This document shows positions 13,580 through 25,405 of a stretch of 64,000 nt of DNA, in pieces. The number at the start of each line of letters is the position of its first letter. Positions within the stretch are counted from its first letter, which is position 1. Both the position numbers and the translations under genes were made by a program. The notes beneath the pieces are model-generated. The model was given only the letters and a program-made list of their open reading frames with translations, made no database searches and was not told where the DNA came from. Source of the DNA: Halictus rubicundus (lineage: Eukaryota; Arthropoda; Insecta; Hymenoptera; Halictidae); assembly GCF_050948215.1 (NCBI RefSeq), contig NW_027489011.1, positions 62,001 through 126,000 of the forward strand, written 5' to 3'.

Positions 13580-14738
13580 TATCCTATCCTATCTTCTATC
13601 CTATCCTATCCTCTATCCTATCCTATCCTCTATCCTATCCTATCGTCTATCCTATCCTATCCTCTATCCTATCCTATCCTCTATCCTATCCTATCCTCTA
13701 TCCTATCGTATCCTCTATCGTATCCTATCCTATATCCTATCCTATCCTCTATCCGATCCTCTATCCTATCCTATCCTCTATCCTATCCTATACTCTATCC
13801 TATCCTATCCTTTATCCTATACTAGCCTCTACCTTATCCTATCCTCTATCCTATCCAATTACCTATCCGATCCTCTATCCTATCCTATCCTCTATCAGAT
13901 CCTCAATCCTATCCTATCCTCTATCCTGTCCTATCCTCTATCCTATCCTTTCCTCAATCCTATTATATGCTCTATCCTATCCTATCCTCTATCCTATCCT
14001 CTATCCTATCCTATCCTCTATCCCATCCTATCCGCTATCCTATCCTATCCTCTATCCTATCCTATCCTCTATCCTATCCTATCCTCTATCCTATCCTATC
14101 GTCTATCCTATCCTATCCTCTATCCTATCCTATCCTCTATCCTATCCTATCCTCTATCCTATCGTATCCTCTATCGTATCCTATCCTCTATCCTATCCTA
14201 TCCTCTATCCTATCCTTTCCTCTATCCTATCCAATCCTCTATCCTATCCTATCCTATCCTATCCTCTATCCTATCCTCTATCCTATCCTCTATCCTATCC
14301 TCTATCCTATCCTATCCTCTATCCTATCCTCTATCCTACCCTCTATCCTATCCTCTATCCTATCCTATCCTCTATCCTATCCTCTATAATATCGCTTACT
14401 CTATCATATCCTATCCTCTATCCTATAATATCATCTATCCTATTCTATACTCTGTCCTATCCTCTATCATATCCAATCCTCTATCGTATCGTCTATCCTA
14501 TCCTACCCTCTTTCCTATCCTATCCTCTATCCTATCCTATCCTCTATCCGATCCTCTATCCTATCCTATCCTGTATCCTGTCCTATCCTCTATCCTATCC
14601 TATCCTCTATCCTATCCTCTATCCTATTCTATCCTCTATCCTATCCTCTATCATATCCAATCCTCTATCGTATCCTCTACCCTATCCTACCCTCTTTCCT
14701 ATCCTATCCTCTATCCTATCCTATCCTCTATCCTATCC

Positions 14739-15326
14739 TATCCTCTATCCTCTATCCTCTATCCTCTATCCTCTATCCTCTATCCTCTATCCTCTATCCT
14801 CTATCCTCTATCCTCTATCCTCTATCCTCTATCCTCTATCCTCTATCCTCTATCCTCTATCCTCTATCCTCTATCCTCTATCCTCTATCCTCTATCCTCT
14901 ATCCTCTATCCTCTATCCTCTATCCTCTATCCTCTATCCTCTATCCTCTATCCTCTATCCTCTATCCTCTATCCTCTATCCTCTATCCTCTATCCTCTAT
15001 CCTCTATCCTCTATCCTCTATCCTCTATCCTCTATCCTCTATCCTCTATCCTCTATCCTCTATCCTCTATCCTCTATCCTCTATCCTCTATCCTCTATCC
15101 TCTATCCTCTATCCTCTATCCTCTATCCTCTATCCTCTATCCTCTATCCTCTATCCTCTATCCTCTATCCTCTATCCTCTATCCTCTATCCTCTATCCTC
15201 TATCCTCTATCCTCTATCCTCTATCCTCTATCCTCTATCCTCTATCCTCTATCCTCTATCCTCTATCCTCTATCCCCTATCCTCTATCCTCTATCCTCTA
15301 TCCTCTATCCTCTATCCTCTATCCTC
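14739..15326 (+). repeat. 7-mer run, 84 units (longest)
   Basis: Eighty-four units, all TATCCTC except TATCCCC at 15271-15277 (unit 77), which is followed by seven perfect units. The partner run in HOR copy 2 has 80 units and the same variant, also with seven units after it. Confidence 0.95.
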
Positions 15327-15680
15327 TATCCTATCCTATCCTCTATCCTATCCTATCCTCTATCCTCTCCTCTATCCTATCCTATCCTCTATCCTATCCT
15401 ATCCTCTATGCTATCCTACCCTCTTTCCTATCCTATCCTCTATCCTATTCTATCCTCTATCCTATCCTATCCTCTATCCGATCCTCTATCCTATCCTATC
15501 CTGCATCCTGTCCTATCCTCTATCCTGTCCTATCCTCTATCCTATCCTCTATCCTATTCTATCCTCTATCCTATCCTGTATCATATCCAATCCTCTATCG
15601 TATCCTCTATCCTATCCTACCCTCTTTCCTATCCTATCCTCTATCCTATCCTATCCTCTATCCTATCCTATCCTCTATCC

Positions 15681-15834
15681 TATCCTCTATCCTCTATCCT
15701 CTATCCTCTATCCTCTATCCTCTATCCTCTATCCTCTATCCTCTATCCTCTATCCTCTATCCTCTATCCTCTATCCTCTATCATCTATCCTCTATCCTCT
15801 ATCCTCTATCCTCTATCCTCTATCCTCTATCCTC
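15681..15834 (+). repeat. 7-mer run, 22 units
   Basis: Twenty-two units with one TATCATC at 15779-15785 (unit 15), followed by seven perfect units. The partner run in copy 2 has 65 units, a threefold difference between neighbouring HOR copies. Confidence 0.95.
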
Positions 15835-16988
15835 TATCCTATCCTATCCTCTATCCTATCCTATCGTCTATCCTATCCTATCCTCTATCCTATCCTATCC
15901 TCTATCCTATCCTATCCTCTATCCTATCGTATCCTCTATCGTATCCTATCCTATATCCTATCCTATCCTCTATCCGATCCTCTATCCTATCCTATCCTCT
16001 ATCCTATCCTATACTCTATCCTATCCTATCCTTTATCCTATACTAGCCTCTACCTTATCCTATCCTCTATCCTATCCAATTACCTATCCGATCCTCTATC
16101 CTATCCTATCCTCTATCAGATCCTCAATCCTATCCTATCCTCTATCCTGTCCTATCCTCTATCCTATCCTTTCCTCAATCCTATTATATGCTCTATCCTA
16201 TCCTATCCTCTATCCTATCCTCTATCCTATCCTATCCTCTATCCCATCCTATCCGCTATCCTATCCTATCCTCTATCCTATCCTATCCTCTATCCTATCC
16301 TATCCTCTATCCTATCCTATCGTCTATCCTATCCTATCCTCTATCCTATCCTATCCTCTATCCTATCCTATCCTCTATCCTATCGTATCCTCTATCCTAT
16401 CGTATCCTCTATCGTATCCTATCCTCTATCCTATCCTATCCTCTATCCTATCCTTTCCTCTATCCTATCCAATCCTCTATCCTATCCTATCCTATCCTAT
16501 CCTCTATCCTATCCTCTATCCTATCCTCTATCCTATCCTCTATCCTATCCTATCCTCTATCCTATCCTCTATCCTACCCTCTATCCTATCCTCTATCCTA
16601 TCCTATCCTCTATCCTATCCTCTATAATATCGCTTACTCTATCATATCCTATCCTCTATCCTATAATATCATCTATCCTATTCTATACTCTGTCCTATCC
16701 TCTATCATATCCAATCCTCTATCGTATCGTCTATCCTATCCTACCCTCTTTCCTATCCTATCCTCTATCCTATCCTATCCTCTATCCGATCCTCTATCCT
16801 ATCCTATCCTGTATCCTGTCCTATCCTCTATCCTATCCTATCCTCTATCCTATCCTCTATCCTATTCTATCCTCTATCCTATCCTCTATCATATCCAATC
16901 CTCTATCGTATCCTCTATCCTATCCTACCCTCTTTCCTATCCTATCCTCTATCCTATCCTATCCTCTATCCTATCCTATCCTCTATCC

Positions 16989-17548
16989 TATCCTCTATCC
17001 TCTATCCTCTATCCTCTATCCTCTATCCTCTATCCTCTATCCTCTATCCTCTATCCTCTATCCTCTATCCTCTATCCTCTATCCTCTATCCTCTATCCTC
17101 TATCCTCTATCCTCTATCCTCTATCCTCTATCCTCTATCCTCTATCCTCTATCCTCTATCCTCTATCCTCTATCCTCTATCCTCTATCCTCTATCCTCTA
17201 TCCTCTATCCTCTATCCTCTATCCTCTATCCTCTATCCTCTATCCTCTATCCTCTATCCTCTATCCTCTATCCTCTATCCTCTATCCTCTATCCTCTATC
17301 CTCTATCCTCTATCCTCTATCCTCTATCCTCTATCCTCTATCCTCTATCCTCTATCCTCTATCCTCTATCCTCTATCCTCTATCCTCTATCCTCTATCCT
17401 CTATCCTCTATCCTCTATCCTCTATCCTCTATCCTCTATCCTCTATCCTCTATCCTCTATCCTCTATCCTCTATCCTCTATCCTCTATCCTCTATCCCCT
17501 ATCCTCTATCCTCTATCCTCTATCCTCTATCCTCTATCCTCTATCCTC
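16989..17548 (+). repeat. 7-mer run, 80 units
   Basis: Eighty units with the single variant TATCCCC at 17493-17499 (unit 73) and seven perfect units after it. It matches the 84-unit run of HOR copy 1; the four-unit difference lies 5' of the variant. Confidence 0.95.
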
Positions 17549-17902
17549 TATCCTATCCTATCCTCTATCCTATCCTATCCTCTATCCTCTCCTCTATCCT
17601 ATCCTATCCTCTATCCTATCCTATCCTCTATGCTATCCTACCCTCTTTCCTATCCTATCCTCTATCCTATTCTATCCTCTATCCTATCCTATCCTCTATC
17701 CGATCCTCTATCCTATCCTATCCTGCATCCTGTCCTATCCTCTATCCTGTCCTATCCTCTATCCTATCCTCTATCCTATTCTATCCTCTATCCTATCCTG
17801 TATCATATCCAATCCTCTATCGTATCCTCTATCCTATCCTACCCTCTTTCCTATCCTATCCTCTATCCTATCCTATCCTCTATCCTATCCTATCCTCTAT
17901 CC

Positions 17903-18357
17903 TATCCTCTATCCTCTATCCTCTATCCTCTATCCTCTATCCTCTATCCTCTATCCTCTATCCTCTATCCTCTATCCTCTATCCTCTATCCTCTATCCTC
18001 TATCCTCTATCCTCTATCCTCTATCCTCTATCCTCTATCCTCTATCCTCTATCCTCTATCCTCTATCCTCTATCCTCTATCCTCTATCCTCTATCCTCTA
18101 TCCTCTATCCTCTATCCTCTATCCTCTATCCTCTATCCTCTATCCTCTATCCTCTATCCTCTATCCTCTATCCTCTATCCTCTATCCTCTATCCTCTATC
18201 CTCTATCCTCTATCCTCTATCCTCTATCCTCTATCCTCTATCCTCTATCCTCTATCCTCTATCCTCTATCCTCTATCCTCTATCCTCTATCCTCTATCCT
18301 CTATCCTCTATCATCTATCCTCTATCCTCTATCCTCTATCCTCTATCCTCTATCCTC
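17903..18357 (+). repeat. 7-mer run, 65 units
   Basis: Sixty-five units with TATCATC at 18309-18315 (unit 59), followed by six perfect units. It corresponds to the 22-unit run of copy 1. The variant sits near the 3' end in both, so most of the difference arose upstream of it. Confidence 0.95.
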
Positions 18358-18430
18358 TATCCTATCCTATCCTCTATCCTATCCTATCCTCTATCCTCTC
18401 CTCTATCCTTTCCTATCCTCTATCCTATCC

Positions 18431-21400
18431 TATCCTCTATGCTATCCTACCCTCTTTCCTATCCTATCCTCTATCCTATCCTATCCTCTATCCTATCCTA
18501 TCCTCTATCCTATCCTATCCTCTATCCTATCCTATCCTCTATCCTATCCTATCCTCTATCCTATCCTTTCCTCAATCCTATTATATCCTCTATCCTATCC
18601 TATCCTCTATCCTATCCTATCCTCTATCCTATCCTATCCCCTATCCTATCCTATCCTCTATCCTATCCTATCCTCTATCCTATCCTATCCTCTATCCTAT
18701 CCTATCCTCTATCCTATCCTATCCTCTATCCTCTATCCTATCCTATCCCCTATCCTATCCTATCCACTATCCGACCCTCTATCCTAGCCTATCCTCTATT
18801 ATATCCTATCCCCTATCCTATCCTATCCTCTATCCTATCCTATCCTCTATCCTATCCTCTCCTCTATCCTATCCTATCCTCTATCCTATCCTATCCTCTA
18901 TCCTATCCTATCCTCTATCCGATCCTCTATCCTATATTATCCTCTATCCTATCCTATACTCTATCCTATCCTATCCTCTATCCTATCCTATCCTCTATCC
19001 TATCCTATCCTCTATCCGATCCTCTATCCTATCCTATCCTCTATCCTATCCTATACTCTATCCTATCCTATCCTCTATCCTATCCTATCCTCTATCCTAT
19101 CCTATCCTCTATCCTATCCTATCCTCTATCCTATCCTATCGTCTATCCTATCCTATCCTCTATCCTATCCTATCCTCTATCCTATCCTATCCTCTATCCT
19201 ATCCTATCCTCTATCCTATCCTATACTCTATCCTATCCTATCCTCTATCCTATACTAGCCTCTACCTTATCCTATCCTCTATCCTATCCAATTACCTATC
19301 CGATCCTCTATCCTATCCTATCCTCTATCAGATCCTCAATCCTATCCTATCCTCTATCCTATCCTATCCTCTATCCTATCCTTTCCTCAATCCTATTATA
19401 TGCTCAATCCTATTATATGCTCTATCCTATCCTATCCTCTATCCTATCCTATCCTCTATCCTATCCTATCCTCTATCCTATCCTATCCTCTATCCTATCC
19501 TACCCTCTATCCTATCCTATCCTCTATCCTATCCTATCCTCTATCCCATCCTATCCTCTATCCTATCCTAACCTCTATCCTATCCTATCCCCTATCCTAT
19601 CCTATCCTCTATCCTTTCCTCTATCCTATCCTATCCTCTATCCTATCCTATCCTCTATCCTATCCAATTACCTATCCGATCCTCTATCCTATCCTATCCT
19701 CTATCAGATCCTCAATCCTATCCTATCCTCTATCCTATCCTATCCTCTATCCTATCCTTTCCTCAATCCTATTATATGCTCAATCCTATTATATGCTCTA
19801 TCCTATCCTATCCTATCCTCTATCCTATCCTATCCTCTATCCTATCCTATCCTCTATCCTATCCTATCCTCTATCCTATCCTATCCTCTATCCTATCCTA
19901 TCCTCTATCCTATCCTATCCTCTATCCTATCCTATCCTCTATCCTATCCTATCCTCTATCCTATCCTATCGTCTATCCTATCCTATCCTCTATCCTATCC
20001 TATCCTCTATCCTATCCTATCCCCTATCCTATCCTATCCTCTATCCTTTCCTCTATCCTATCCTATCCTCTATCCTATCCTATCCTCTATCCTATCCTAT
20101 CCTCTATCCTATCCTATCCTCTATCCTATCCTATCCTCTATCCTATCCTTTCCTCAATCCTATTATATCCTCTATCCTATCCTATCCTCTATCCTATCCT
20201 ATCCTCTATCCTATCCTATCCCCTATCCTATCCTATCCTCTATCCTTTCCTCTATCCTATCCTATCCTCTATCCTATCCTATCCTCTATCCTATCCTATC
20301 CTCTATCCGATCCCCTATCCTATCCTATCCTCTATCCTATCCTATACTCTATCCTATCCTATCCTCTATCCTATCCTATCCTCTATCCTATCCTATCCTC
20401 TATCCTATCCTATCCTCTATCCTATCCTATCGTCTATCCTATCCTATCCTCTATCCTATCCTATCCTCTATCCTATCCTATCCTCTATCCTATCCTATCC
20501 TCTATCCTACCCTATCGTCTATCCTATCCTATCCTCTATCCTATCCTATCGTCTATCCTATCCTATCCTCTATCCTATCCTATCGTCTATCCTATCCTAT
20601 CCTCTATCGTATCCTATCCTCTATCCTATCCTATCCTCTATCCTATCCTACCCTCTATCCTATCCTATCCTCTATCCTTTCCTCTATCCTATTCTATCCT
20701 CTATCCTATCCTATCCTCTATCCGATCCTCTATCCTATCCTATCCTGTATCCTGTCCTATCCTCTATCCTATCCTATCCTCTATCCTATCCTCTATCCTA
20801 TCCTATCCTCTATCCTATCCTATCCTCTATCCTATCGTATCCTCTATCGTATCCTATCCTCTATCCTATCCTATCCTCTATCCTATCCTTTCCTCTATTC
20901 TATCCAATCCTCTACCCTATCCTATCCTCTATCCTATCCTATCCTCTATCCTATCCTATACTCTATCCTATCCTATCCTCTATCCTATACTAGCCTCTAC
21001 CTTATCCTATCCTCTATCCTATCCAATTACCTATCCGATCCTCTATCCTATCCTATCCTCTATCAGATCCTCAATCCTATCCTATCCTCTATCCTATCCT
21101 ATCCTCTATCCTATCCTTTCCTCAATCCTATTATATGCTCAATCCTATTATATGCTCTATCCTATCCTATCCTCTATCCCATCCTATCCTCTATCCTATC
21201 CTATCCTCTATCCTATCCTATCCTCTATCCTATCCTATCCTCTATCCTATCCTTTCCTCAATCCTATTATATCCTCTATCCTATCCTATCCTCTATCCTA
21301 TCCTATACTCTATCCTATCCCCTATCCTATCCTATCCTCTATCCTTTCCTCTATCCTATCCTATCCTCTATCCTATCCTATCCTCTATCCTATCCAATTA

Positions 21401-24370
21401 CCTATCCGATCCTCTATCCTATCCTATCCTCTATCAGATCCTCAATCCTATCCTATCCTCTATCCTATCCTATCCTCTATCCTATCCTTTCCTCAATCCT
21501 ATTATATGCTCAATCCTATTATATGCTCTATCCTATCCTATCCTATCCTCTATCCTATCCTATCCTCTATCCTATCCTATCCCCTATCCTATCCTATCCT
21601 CTATCCTATCCTATCCTCTATCCTATCCTATCCTCTATCCTATCCTATCCTCTATCCTATCCTATCCTCTATCCGATCCTCTATCCTATCCTATCCTCTA
21701 TCCTATCCTATACTCTATCCTATCCTATCCTCTATCCTATCCTATCCTCTATCCTATCCTATCCTCTATCCTATCCTATCCTCTATCCTATCCTATCGTC
21801 TATCCTATCCTATCCTCTATCCTATCCTATCCTCTATCCTATCCTATCCTCTATCCTATCCTATCCTCTATCCTATCCTATCGTCTATCCTATCCTATCC
21901 TCTATCCTATCCTATCGTCTATCCTATCCTATCCTCTATCGTATCCTATCCTCTATCCTATCCTATCCTCTATCCTATCCTACCCTCTATCCTATCCTAT
22001 CCTCTATCCTTTCCTCTATCCTATTCTATCCTCTATCCTATCCTATCCTCTATCCGATCCTCTATCCTATCCTATCCTGTATCCTGTCCTATCCTCTATC
22101 CTATCCTATCCTCTATCCTATCCTCTATCCTATCCTATCCTCTATCCTATCCTATCCTCTATCCTATCGTATCCTCTATCGTATCCTATCCTCTATCCTA
22201 TCCTATCCTCTATCCTCTCCTTTCCTCTATTCTATCCAATCCTCTATCCTGTCCTATCCTCTATCCTATCCTATCCTCTATCCTATCCTATACTCTATCC
22301 TATCCTATCCTCTATCCTATACTAGCCTCTACCTTATCCTATCCTCTATCCTATCCAATTACCTATCCGATCCTCTATCCTATCCTATCCTCTATCAGAT
22401 CCTCAATCCTATCCTATCCTCTATCCTATCCTATCCTCTATCCTATCCTTTCCTCAATCCTATTATATGCTCAATCCTATTATATGCTCTATCCTATCCT
22501 ATCCTCTATCCCATCCTATCCTCTATCCTATCCTATCCTCTATCCTATCCTATCCTCTATCCTATCCTATCCTCTATCCTATCCTTTCCTCAATCCTATT
22601 ATATCCTCTATCCTATCCTATCCTCTATCCTATCCTATCCTCTATCCTATCCTATACTCTATCCTATCCCCTATCCTATCCTATCCTCTATCCTTTCCTC
22701 CATCCTATCCTATCCTCTATCCTATCCAATTACCTATCCGATCCTCTATCCCATCCTATCCTCTATCAGATCCTCAATCCTATCCTATCCTCTATCCTAT
22801 CCTATCCTCTATCCTATCCTTTCCTCAATCCTATTATATGCTCAATCCTATTATATGCTCTATCCTATCCTATCCTATCCTCTATCCTATCCTATCCTCT
22901 ATCCTATCCTATCCTCTATCCTATCCTATCCTCTATCCTATCCTATCCTCTATCCTATCCTATCGTCTATCCTATCCTATCCTCTATCCTATCCTATCCT
23001 CTATCCTATCCTATCCTCTATCCTATCCTATCCTCTAACCTATCCTATCGTCTATCCTATCCTATCCTCTATCCTATCCTATCGTCTATCCTATCCTATC
23101 CTCTATCGTATCCTATCCTCTATCCTATCCTATCCTCTATCCTACCCTACCCTCTATCCTATCCTATCCTCTATCCTTTCCTCTATCCTATTCTATCCTC
23201 TATCCTATCCTATCCTCTATCCGATCCTCTATCCAATCCTATCCTGTATCCTGTCCTATCCTCTATTCTATCCTCTTTCCTATACTATCCTCTATCCTAT
23301 CCTATCCTCTATCCTATCCTATCGTCTATCCTATCCTATCCTCTATCCTATCCTATCCTCTATCCTATCCTATCCTCTATCCTATCGTATCCTCTATCGT
23401 ATCCTATCCTCTATCCTATCCTACTCTATCCTATCTTATCCTCTATCCTATCCTATCCTCCGTCCTATCCTATCCTCTATCCTATCCTATCCTCTATCCT
23501 ATCCTATCCTCTATCCTATCCTATCCTCTATCCTATCCTATCCTCTATCCTATCCTATCCTATCCTATCCTCTATCCTATCCTCTATCCTATCCTCTATC
23601 CTATCCTCTATCCTATCCTCTATCCTATCCTCTATCCTATCCTATCCTCTATCCTATCCTCTATCCTACCCTCTATCCTATCCCCTATCCTATCCTATCC
23701 TCTATCCTATCCTCTATAATATCGTTTACTCTATCCTATCCTATCCTCTATCCTATCGTATCCTCTATCGTATCCTATCCTATATCCTATCCTATCCTCT
23801 ATCCTATCCTATCCTCTATCCTATCCTATCCTCTATCCTATCCTCTATCCTATCCTCTATCCTACCCTCTATCCTATCCTATCCTCTATCCTATCCTCTA
23901 TCCTATCCTCTATCCTATCCTCTATTATTTCCTATCCTCTATCCTATCCTATCCTCTATCCTATCCTATCCTCTATCCTATCCTATCCTCTATCCTATCA
24001 TATCCTCTATCCTATCCTCTATAATATCGTTTACTCTATCATATCCTATCCTCTAACCTATAATATCATCTATCCTATTCTATCCTCTATCCTATCCTAT
24101 CCTCTATCCTATCCTATCCTCTATCCTATCCTACCCTCTATCAAATCCTATCCTCTATCCTATCCTATCCTCTATCCCATCCTATCCTCTATCCTATCCT
24201 ATCCTCTATCCTATCCTATCCTCTATCCTATCCTATCCTCTATCCTATCCTATCCTCTATCCTATCCTCTATCCTATCCTCTATCCTATCCTCTATCCTA
24301 TCCTCTATCCTATCCTATCCTCTATCCTATCCTATCCTCTATCCTATCCTATCCTCTATCCTATCCTATC
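18431..24370 (+). repeat. Block 5: HORs of about 1.33 and 1.73 kb
   Basis: The landmark is a doubled word in which TTATATGCTCAATCC is followed by a second TATATGCTC. It recurs with its first ATG at 19400, 19776, 21135, 21506, 22467 and 22838. The two sub-series give 19400-21135-22467 (1,735 then 1,332 bp) and 19776-21506-22838 (1,730 then 1,332 bp), with 371-376 bp between partners. Other shared words are CAATTACCTATCCG and CTAGCCTCTACC. Markers lie only at the right end (23716, 24021). No 7-mer run occurs here. Overlapping open frames of 400-1,861 codons are artefacts. Confidence 0.84.
23380..23740 (+). repeat. Long-range duplicated segment, left copy
   Basis: It contains a TACTCTATCC word with an apparent one-base loss (23422), followed by TATCTTATCC and then TCCTCCGTCC near 23,457. 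The same three features in the same spacing occur at 46281 onward (offset about 22.86 kb), and each copy runs into an AT-rich marker (23716 and 46505). Confidence 0.8.
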
Positions 24371-25300
24371 CTCTATGCTATCCTACCCTCTTTCCTATCC
24401 TATCCTCTATCCTATCCTATCCTCTATCCTATACTATCCTCTATCCTATCCTATCCTCTATCCTATCCTATCCTCTATTATATCCTATCGTCTATCCTAT
24501 CCTATCCTCTATCCTATCCTATCCTCTATCCTATCCTATCCTCTATCCTATCGTATCCTCTATCGTATCCAATCCTCTATCATATCCTATCCTCTATCCT
24601 ATCCTATCCTCTATCCTATCCTATCCTCTATCCTATCCTATCCTCTATCCTATCCTCTCCTCTACCCAATCCTATCCTATATCCTATCCTATCCTCTATC
24701 CTATCCTATCGTCTATCCTATCCTATCCTCTATCCTATCCTATCCTCTATCCTATCCTCTATCCTATCCTATCCTCTATCCTATCCTCTATCCTATCCTA
24801 TCCTCTATCCTATCCTATCCTCTATCCTATCCTATCCTCTATCCTATCCTCTATCCTATCCTCTATCCTATCCTATCCTCTATCCTATCCTATCGTCTAT
24901 CCTATCCTATCCTCTATCCTATCCTATCCTCTATACTATCCTCTATCCTATCCTATCCTCTATCCTATCCTATCCTCTATCCTATCCTATCCTCTATCCT
25001 ATCCTATCCTCTATCCTATCCTCTATCCTATCCTATCCTCTATCCTATCCTATCCTCTATCCTATCCTCTATCCTATCCTATCCTGTATCCTATCCTATC
25101 CTCTATCCTATCCTATCCTATATCCTATCCTATCCTCTATCCTATCCTATCCTCTATCCTATCCTATCCTCTATCCTATCCTATCCTATATCCTATCCTA
25201 TCCTCTATCCTATCCTATCCTCTATCCTATACTATCCTCTATCCTATCCTATCCCCTATCCTATCCTATCCTCTATCCTATCCTATCCTCTATCCTATCA

Positions 25301-25405
25301 TATCCTCTATCCTCTATCCTCTATCCTCTATCCTCTATCCTCTATCCTCTATCCTCTATCCTCTATCCTCTATCCTCTATCCTCTATCCTCTATCCTCTA
25401 TCCTC
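25301..25405 (+). repeat. 7-mer run, 15 units, TATCA-led
   Basis: Fifteen perfect TATCCTC units starting immediately after a TATCA word (25296-25300) and ending before TATCCTATTC. Confidence 0.95.

Larger units (their letters stand above)
10601..13966 (+). repeat. Block 3: duplicated copy of block 2, left part
   Basis: This block reproduces about 4.9-7.75 kb at offsets of 5,907 to 6,215 bp. It differs by about 210 bp of extra sequence at 11.59-11.80 kb containing odd words (TACTATCCTATATAC, CAATACTATCC, TATGATC), by loss of about 76 bp between 11.8 and 12.4 kb, and by a shorter 7-mer run. AT-rich markers lie at 12392 and 12838, matching 6348 and 6794. No gene is seen. Confidence 0.83.
10800..14400 (+). 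repeat. Segmental duplication, copy B
   Basis: Second copy of about 4.9-8.18 kb. It keeps order and orientation and nearly all private variants, which argues for copying of a multi-kilobase block rather than chance similarity of short repeats. Its right part runs straight into the first 2.22-kb HOR unit. Confidence 0.82.
13967..16187 (+). repeat. 2.22-kb HOR, copy 1
   Basis: The unit runs from the TATGCTC word at 13967 to the identical word at 16188. Inside, in order: AT-rich marker (14396), long 7-mer run (14739-15326), TATGCTATCCTACCC word (ATG at 15408), second 7-mer run (15681-15834), and the CTAGCCTCTACC and CAATTACCTATCCG words. The same order occurs 2,221-2,250 bp later. The long open frame through it arises from the stop-free repeat. 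Confidence 0.87.
16188..18430 (+). repeat. 2.22-kb HOR, copy 2
   Basis: Tandem partner of 13967-16187, with marker at 16624, 7-mer run at 16989-17548, TATGCTATCC word at 17630 and second 7-mer run at 17903-18357. After 18,358 the order changes and the CTAGCC / CAATTACC tail of copy 1 does not follow directly, so this copy is joined to a different block. Confidence 0.85.

Noticed and set aside
9443..18357. CRISPR-like array
   Set aside because: The 7-mer and 17-mer repeats are contiguous with no unique spacers, and no cas-like gene is present.
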